From Anaeroglomus sp964550565 (GTDB taxonomy: Bacteria; Planctomycetota; Phycisphaerae; Sedimentisphaerales; Anaerohalosphaeraceae): a stretch of 30,073 nt of DNA. Location: the NCBI GenBank assembly GCA_964550565.1, contig CAZKAI010000053.1, positions 1 through 30,073 on the forward strand. The letters run 5' to 3'. The translations under genes were made by a program, and so were the position numbers. Under the pieces are notes generated by a model, which saw nothing but the letters and a program-made list of their open reading frames with translations, was not told the origin of the DNA and searched no databases. Numbering within the stretch: the stretch's first letter is position 1; the number at the start of each line of letters is the position of its first letter. Positions 24,677-30,073 of this stretch are shown one piece after another.

Positions 24677-26427
24677 TTACCAGAAACGCCAATACAAATA
24701 AAACCAGATGACCGCGTATATCCCGAACCATAAAGCCGCCCTGCCGTACCAGGGTCGCTTTACGCCGTCATNNNNNNNNNNNNNNNNNNNNNNNNNNNNN
24801 NNNNNNNNNNNNNNNNNNNNNNNNNNNNNNNNNNNNNNNNNNNNNNNNNNNNNNNNNNNNNNNNNNNNNNNTATATCCCGAACCATAAAGCCGCCCTGCC
24901 GTACCAGGGTCGCTTTACGCCGTCATTGATATCCGTGATATAGGATGCCCTCCATATAAACGATTCGCTTTGGACAGTCTGAATATGGGAGGTGCTTAAT
25001 GCAACGATGATCATCCCAAGAATCGTCAGGACTTCGGCGGCAAACGCCAGATAAAACCAGTGGAATCCCCATCCGGCCTGGTAGTCCGCAAAGACCAGGG
25101 CAAGCTGAATGATAAGCCCGCCAATCAGGCCGAACACTGCACTGGCATAATTGGCCCTCTTCCAGAGAATACCCACAATGATGACAGAAATAATCGGCGT
25201 CGAAACATAGGTAATTCCCTTCTGAAAATACATGAAAATGCCGCCGAATCGGGCCACATGGGGAGCAAGGATTCCGGCGATAGCCAGTGCAAGAAAAGAG
25301 ACCATGCGTCCCATCCAGACCATCTGCTGGTCCGTTGCATCCTTTTTGAGCCGCTTGTAGATATCCAGCGAGAAAATCGTCGCCGTCGAATTGGCCAAGG
25401 CGCTGGTGGCCGACATAATGGCCGCCAGAAAGCCGGCCAGAATGATGCCCTTGAGTCCCCATGTGCCGGCAAATGTTTTCAGGGCAAAGGAAAAGGTGGA
25501 GTCAGGATTGGTCAGCGGTTCTCCCATTTTCATAATATGGATATAATGATAAACAATCAGCCCGAGGAAACATGTGACCAGCGGCCTGAACAGGTTGATA
25601 AAGCCCGCAAAAATCACTCCCATGATGCCGTCCCACATCGACCGGGCGGCCAGCACGCGTTGAATCATTACCTGGTTGGTGGCCTGATAAAACACAAACA
25701 GCCCCAGCGTTCCGGCCACCAATCCAGCGAATGGGGCGATTTTGTCGTCTGCCGGATGATACAGGTGAAAACGTTCAGGACTGGCGGCTTCCATGGCCTT
25801 CCAGCCGCCGGGAATCTTGTTCAGGGCCAGGAAATACAGCAACAATCCGCCGCCCAGCAGCATGATGCACTGAACCGCATCGGTGTACATCACGGAGATC
25901 AGACCTCCCTTGACGGTATATAGGGCAATCAGGAGAATCGTGGCCCACAGGACAATATAAAAATTCCATCCGGTCAGTTCCGAGAATGCCAGGCTCCCGC
26001 CATAGAGGATGGGAACCATAAAAATAAAAACATAGGCCAGCAGCATGGTCCAACTGTAAATATCGCCGCAAAGCTGGCCGTATCGGCGGGTCAGAAGTTC
26101 AGGAACGGTCGCAATGCGGTTGCGAAGATAAATCGGGATAAAGAATACAATCAGCAGGGTATAGCAGGGCAAGGCCCACCATTCCCAGTTGGCAATTCCC
26201 ATGCCGTTCTTATAGGCCGCCCCCACCGTCCCCACAATCTGCTCGCTCGATACGCTGGTCGAAACGAAGGCGGCACCAATGATCCACCATCTCAGCTTAC
26301 CCGAGGCCAGAAAGTAGCCGCGTGCCGTCTTATCCTGCCTGCGGGTGGCGAGCAATCCCACCAACACCACAACCAGCACTGAACCGATAATGATGACCGT
26401 ATCCGCAACTGAAAGTGAAAAATCCAT
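24677..26427 (-). CDS. Sodium:solute symporter (SSS family), interrupted by a scaffold gap
   Basis: The ATG at 26427 (MDFSLSVADTVIIIG) follows GGGAGAGG. The protein has about 13-14 hydrophobic helices with SSS-family features: RGYFLASGKLRWWIIGAAFVSTSVSSEQ near 40-65, then TVPELLTRRYG, TVKGGLISVMYTDAVQ and a conserved STATIFSLDIYK region. It should import a sugar or sugar derivative with sodium. The 3' end contains 100 N. The 55 nt before the gap (24717-24771) are repeated exactly after it (24872-24926). Removing one copy and the Ns (155 nt) leaves 1596 nt, an exact 532 codons ending WRFW-stop at 24677. The gene is thus probably intact with 531 residues. As printed, the frame shifts across the Ns. 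It lies 29 nt after the esterase gene. Confidence 0.92.
24717..24926. repeat. Scaffold gap (100 N) flanked by an exact 55-nt duplicate
   Basis: Positions 24717-24771 and 24872-24926 are identical, with Ns at 24772-24871. This is the pattern left when two contigs that overlap by one assembly k-mer are joined with a fixed-size gap. The intact reading frame after collapsing supports an artefact and not a biological repeat. Confidence 0.9.
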
Positions 26428-26456
26428 ACCTCTCCCTAATAATCCGTGGTCAACGA

Positions 26457-27866
26457 TTATTGCGAATCGCACAACGATGAGAACTCGTAACCGCACACAA
26501 GCCAATCCTGTGCCATTCTAAATAAATCATTCAGATCGATCTGACAGTTTCCATCCAGATCCGTTTCCAAAAAACATGTCGCATCCCCCTGAGCCTCATC
26601 CAGGTACACCGTTGTTCCGTTCTGGAGAACAATTCGCGCATTGGCGAAGATAACGCAATCGCAGAAATTATCCGCATCATACTTGTCGATGATGATATCT
26701 ACCGCCTCCATCCCGGATAAGCTGACCGTTACCGGCACAGCCTGCTGGCCTGTCACCATAACGGCACTTTGCCAAAGCACGTTTTGAGGGTTGTCGCGGT
26801 CGCACAGTTTGATCGTCACATCGCCGTTATTGCAGACGCCGGAATAGAGCCCGATATCGGCTCTGAATGTCGCGGCGGGTTCGCCCAGCATGATCCGAAA
26901 TGCCCCATTGGCAGCGATCGATACGCCCCGGTCATACAGCGTCGAGCCGATCGTGTACTGAAGGTCGGGGCTGCCGCTGCTGGGGGGACTGGGAATGCCC
27001 AGGTACTTACAAACCAGGCCGGCGCCGGGCGGGGCGTAGAGCTGACTGACCGCAACATTCGTGTGGACGATGGAATCGGCCATAAACGTCAGCAATTCCG
27101 TAGTATCTGCATAGCTGGTACTGTGTCCCGTGGATTCGCGATGAACCAATTTGACTTTTCTGCCCAGCTTGGCCAGAAGATTCGCCAAGCGTAATGCACT
27201 GGCGGGCGGTACGATGGTATCCTGCCCGCCGGTGCTGATGCCGACGGGAACCAGAAACCGTTCCGGCCAGTATTCGGCACTGCGTTTTTTATATTCAGCG
27301 GGTATCTGCTGTTTGCTGCCGCCGTACGATGCACCGATGGCATCCTGAAAATTTTCGTATTCCAGGTGATTGGCCAGCGGGTTCAATGCCACAACCCCGT
27401 CAATCATCTGCGGATGCAGGGCCGTGAACGTCAGTGAAGACGTGCCACCCATCGATCCACCGCAGATCAGGACGCGGCTGATCAGATAGCTCGCTTTAAA
27501 ATCCTCAATGATCTGAACCACATCCTTTTCCGCCAGCGGCCCCATCCATGACGTCGTGGCCCGATAATCCGGACAAACCAGAATCATATTCCTACCGACC
27601 GCAAAATCCCGCACCGCAACACATTCATTCCATTGGGTACTGGAAGCGAACTGCCACCGATCCGAGCCGTGACCGTGCAGGGCAATTAACAGATCATGCG
27701 GCTTGGCTGGGTCAAAATTGGCGGGCAATCGGAGTACATACCGTTGCGATGAACCATCGGCATCCGCTGTAAATTCAACATCGACACACGGCCCCAATTC
27801 CGCCGACAATGCCCATGCAGATATAAATATAAAAATAAGTAATCCGCCTGTTAACAATCTCTGCAT
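26457..27866 (-). CDS. Secreted alpha/beta-hydrolase esterase with NPCBM and dockerin-like modules
   Basis: The 469-residue protein has a signal peptide (1-22, ending AWALSA). Residues 30-265 form an alpha/beta-hydrolase domain like CE1-type or PHB-depolymerase-like esterases. LLIALHGHGSD is the oxyanion region, GGSMG (136-140) holds nucleophile S138, GGQDTIVPP gives D216, and STGHST gives H248. Residues about 299-412 resemble the NPCBM carbohydrate-binding module (IGSTLYDRGVSIAANGAFRI, then a V-x-v-S-G-x-x-x-V-D-I pattern). Residues 436-460 are one dockerin-like repeat (DLDGNCQIDLNDLFRMAQDWL). A role in removing acyl or aromatic esters from a polysaccharide outside the cell fits. GGGAG precedes the ATG. 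It begins 50 nt after the upstream glycosidase-like gene and precedes the symporter. Confidence 0.85.
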   Translation of the reverse strand: MQRLLTGGLLIFIFISAWALSAELGPCVDVEFTADADGSSQRYVLRLPANFDPAKPHDLLIALHGHGSDRWQFASSTQWNECVAVRDFAVGRNMILVCPDYRATTSWMGPLAEKDVVQIIEDFKASYLISRVLICGGSMGGTSSLTFTALHPQMIDGVVALNPLANHLEYENFQDAIGASYGGSKQQIPAEYKKRSAEYWPERFLVPVGISTGGQDTIVPPASALRLANLLAKLGRKVKLVHRESTGHSTSYADTTELLTFMADSIVHTNVAVSQLYAPPGAGLVCKYLGIPSPPSSGSPDLQYTIGSTLYDRGVSIAANGAFRIMLGEPAATFRADIGLYSGVCNNGDVTIKLCDRDNPQNVLWQSAVMVTGQQAVPVTVSLSGMEAVDIIIDKYDADNFCDCVIFANARIVLQNGTTVYLDEAQGDATCFLETDLDGNCQIDLNDLFRMAQDWLVCGYEFSSLCDSQ

Positions 27867-27916
27867 TATTCAACTCCCAGTTCTTTCTCATAGTAATCCA
27901 GGTTCTGCACCTCGGT

Positions 27917-30073
27917 TTATTTATATATCGCACGCACGGAAATCCGGGATTGAGGTGGATTCAGTCTGATTATCTCCTTATCCCTTTCAAAGCGGGTATA
28001 CGTCTTCCCATCCACTTCGACAGAACGTATCGGCTTTCCTTCCGGGTGACGCAAACGCAGGACGATTTCATCTGGCGTTTGACGGGCCGGCGGGGAAATT
28101 TGGGCTTCGATATAACCCTCGTTGACATGGGAGGTAATCCGGAAGCCCACCTGACCCCATCGGGTCGGGGCCTGACTAACGGCTATCTGCATCCCGTCTT
28201 TGAGCCAGTTGCTGGTGACAAACGGCGCCAGCCAGAGCTGCTCTCCCTTTTCCATCACCAGCATCATCCGTGACTGATACAGAAAATATCCTGTTTCATG
28301 AGTCTTGTTGTAGGCGCCATTATGAAAATGCTCCCACATCGACAAATTCTCTCTGTTGAGCAGTGATATCGCAGCGTTAAAGTAGGACCGAATGAACGCC
28401 TTGACATCATCCTGAAGGCCATAGACTTCGGTGGTACGGGCATAATAAGGCTGCACCTTTGCAAAACCACCCAGATTAAACCAGTCTTTGTGATTTTTAT
28501 CTGATGTATAGCCATCATAACCCCACCCACTGCCCATAAACTGGACATCCTCCATGTGATTCATAATCCAATGGGCATCCTTGCTGTCGGGACTCATCAC
28601 TCCCTGCGGGATCAGGTGGTGGCTGCCGATTTCCACATCATAAGCCCAGCTTCGTCCGAAATCCTCACCTTTATAGAAGTTATCAATCGGGCCAGGGCAA
28701 TATACATGCGTGGGATACGCAGGTACCCAGGTGCCATCCTGCAGGGGATAGACCGGGGCCTGCGACTGGGTCCAATGAAATGCCCGCAGGATATTCTCAC
28801 GAAGTTGGGCGGCGGCGGCAATCATATCCCCGGCTCCCGGATAGCCGATATCCTGAAGTGCGTGTCCGGCCGCGTTCTGACCGGCATAGTAGTAGCCGTT
28901 CATACAGTAATAGAAATTGTACACTTCCCAGTCTGCCATTGTGCCCGGCGGCAAAAGACCCCATTCGGGGACTTTATTGCCAAAGGCATCAACTTTCCTG
29001 GTTTTTTTACACGCATTCATCAGCCATTTGCAAACCCGGGCAATCTCGTCGGCATTGACTTTAAGCCATTCTTTATCCTGAGTCAGCTCATAATATTCCC
29101 CAAGGCACCAGAGATGCCAGCCGGTCCCCATAACCGTGTAGGTCGGGGTGACAAAGCCTTCTTTATTGTAGCGTTTGATGAAATAGTGATGTGCTTTCAG
29201 AGCAAAGTCGTAATTGCCCGTAAACTGCATACCGCGAATCACAGACTGTGCCTCGCTTTCCAGCGGCCCATAATCCGACGATGCAATCCAGGCGGCAACG
29301 TTGGTGTAGTCCTCGTTGCGGGCGGCCAGCATACAGTGAACCTGCGAGGCCAGTATTAGATTCTGGAGAAGCGGGTCCGGAATCTCTATCTTCATGGCCG
29401 GGGCCATTATCTGCTTCCAGTATGCTTCGGTATCGGCAACAAGTTTTTCATCGCCGCTGATGGCTGCAATCTCATCAACCGTGGCTTCCCAGCCCGGCAT
29501 ATAGACAACACATTTGGCTTTTCCATTCGCAGGAAGGCTGCCGGTAAGCACCCAGACGCCGTCTTTGATCTCGTATTTCAGGGAAGCGGCCTCTGATACC
29601 AGCAACGAGGCAAGAGGTTTACCGAGTTTCGTGACAAGAGCCCCGCTTGAAGTCAGTTTCATATCCGCAAATTCTTTCTTCTCCCAATCGGAAAGCATCT
29701 GAATGGCAAGAGAGATGTTCGCGTCTTTGTCTTGAGGATTGTCAACAGTAAACTGAGCCACACACAGCGGCTTGCGATTGGCAAACAGGTGAGTTCCCGC
29801 ACCTGCTGAGTCGTAGTCATAAGGAGCAACAAAGGTTCGCTGGCGATAGATCACCCCGTTATCTTTGGCGGTAGTAATCACAATTGGCAACCAGCCGCCC
29901 TGCAACTGTCGAGTGAATTCGTTACTGGTTCCCGAACCAATCTTCGGCTGCATCTGGCAAAAATATTTCTGGTATGTTTGGGTGGTGGCAGCCGTATTAT
30001 ATATCTTCGGATCATGATTGAAGTACACTGCACCATCCCGGGCAGCCAGAAACTTGCTGTTATCACACGCCAG
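27917..30073 (-). CDS. Large six-hairpin glycosidase-like protein (N-terminus beyond window)
   Basis: The frame is open to the right edge (719 codons), continuing upstream of an internal GTG at 30028, so the start is outside the window. The first 230 or so visible residues are beta-rich. From about residue 245 on the sequence is helical with aromatic-rich turns (GTGWHLWCLGEYYELTQD, NFYYCMNGYYYAGQNA, YDVEIGSHHLIPQG, GGFAKVQPYYARTTEVY). These look like an (alpha/alpha)6 'six-hairpin' glycosidase barrel, as in GH116, GH127 or related groups. A short beta-rich tail follows (RLRHPEGKPIRSVEVDGK). Candidate acid residues such as those in EWGLLPPG and WAYDVEIG cannot be assigned. I do not recognise the exact family. 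It is the first visible gene of the sugar locus and probably makes the sugar that the symporter imports. Confidence 0.6.
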   Translation of the reverse strand: MACDNSKFLAARDGAVYFNHDPKIYNTAATTQTYQKYFCQMQPKIGSGTSNEFTRQLQGGWLPIVITTAKDNGVIYRQRTFVAPYDYDSAGAGTHLFANRKPLCVAQFTVDNPQDKDANISLAIQMLSDWEKKEFADMKLTSSGALVTKLGKPLASLLVSEAASLKYEIKDGVWVLTGSLPANGKAKCVVYMPGWEATVDEIAAISGDEKLVADTEAYWKQIMAPAMKIEIPDPLLQNLILASQVHCMLAARNEDYTNVAAWIASSDYGPLESEAQSVIRGMQFTGNYDFALKAHHYFIKRYNKEGFVTPTYTVMGTGWHLWCLGEYYELTQDKEWLKVNADEIARVCKWLMNACKKTRKVDAFGNKVPEWGLLPPGTMADWEVYNFYYCMNGYYYAGQNAAGHALQDIGYPGAGDMIAAAAQLRENILRAFHWTQSQAPVYPLQDGTWVPAYPTHVYCPGPIDNFYKGEDFGRSWAYDVEIGSHHLIPQGVMSPDSKDAHWIMNHMEDVQFMGSGWGYDGYTSDKNHKDWFNLGGFAKVQPYYARTTEVYGLQDDVKAFIRSYFNAAISLLNRENLSMWEHFHNGAYNKTHETGYFLYQSRMMLVMEKGEQLWLAPFVTSNWLKDGMQIAVSQAPTRWGQVGFRITSHVNEGYIEAQISPPARQTPDEIVLRLRHPEGKPIRSVEVDGKTYTRFERDKEIIRLNPPQSRISVRAIYK

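Noticed and set aside
24717..24926. Direct repeat around the Ns as a target-site duplication or small element
   Set aside because: A 55-nt identity touching both gap ends, and a restored reading frame after collapse, point to an assembly overlap; no element-like sequence is present.

Overview
The window looks like part of a genome-assembled Planctomycetes chromosome, probably a Phycisphaerae-type carbohydrate degrader. This rests on gene content, not on a database search. The clues are secreted proteins ending in dockerin-like 'DLxDLxxxAxxWL' modules, a Tat-exported sulfatase, a DUF2961 (GH172-type) protein, an NPCBM-bearing esterase, a sodium:solute symporter beside sugar enzymes, and a DUF6677-like small membrane protein. 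No mobile element, CRISPR array, rRNA or phage gene was seen. There is one 100-N scaffold gap (24772-24871).

Layout. (a) 1-3216, minus strand: a secreted right-handed beta-helix protein that runs off the left edge, preceded by a formylglycine-type sulfatase; this is a small polysaccharide-degradation pair. (b) 3509-5507, minus strand: tRNA-Arg(UCU), xseA, xseB and tRNA-Leu(UAG) in one tight row, with a good promoter before tRNA-Arg. (c) 5766-8673, plus strand: a PpiD/SurA-like anchored protein followed by two small membrane proteins. (d) 8686-9901, minus strand: RNase III with a consensus promoter and a leader hairpin, then a STAS-domain anti-anti-sigma-like protein. (e) 10277-11872, plus strand: a secreted aspartic protease with two DTGA motifs and a dockerin-like tail. 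(f) 11878-13299, minus strand: pyruvate kinase with its own promoter. (g) 13541-30073, all minus strand: a sugar-utilisation locus of twelve genes.

The sugar locus appears to have two transcriptional parts. The upstream part holds a large (alpha/alpha)6-like glycosidase-type protein (cut by the right edge), a secreted esterase with carbohydrate-binding and dockerin-like modules, a sodium:solute symporter, a DUF2961 protein, an aldose-epimerase-like protein and a PIG-L deacetylase. The downstream part begins with a strong sigma70-type promoter whose start site is covered by a perfect 14-bp palindrome with a central CpG, as in LacI-family operators. It encodes a DegT/DnrJ aminotransferase-fold protein, a hydroxypyruvate-isomerase-like protein, a xylose-isomerase-like protein with one altered metal ligand, a Gfo/Idh/MocA oxidoreductase, a PfkB kinase and a long-chain polyol dehydrogenase.

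Together these suggest extracellular attack on a decorated (acylated, possibly N-acetylated) glycan, sodium-coupled uptake, removal of acetyl and amino groups, isomerisation and oxidoreduction, phosphorylation and entry into glycolysis. The actual substrate cannot be read from the sequence.
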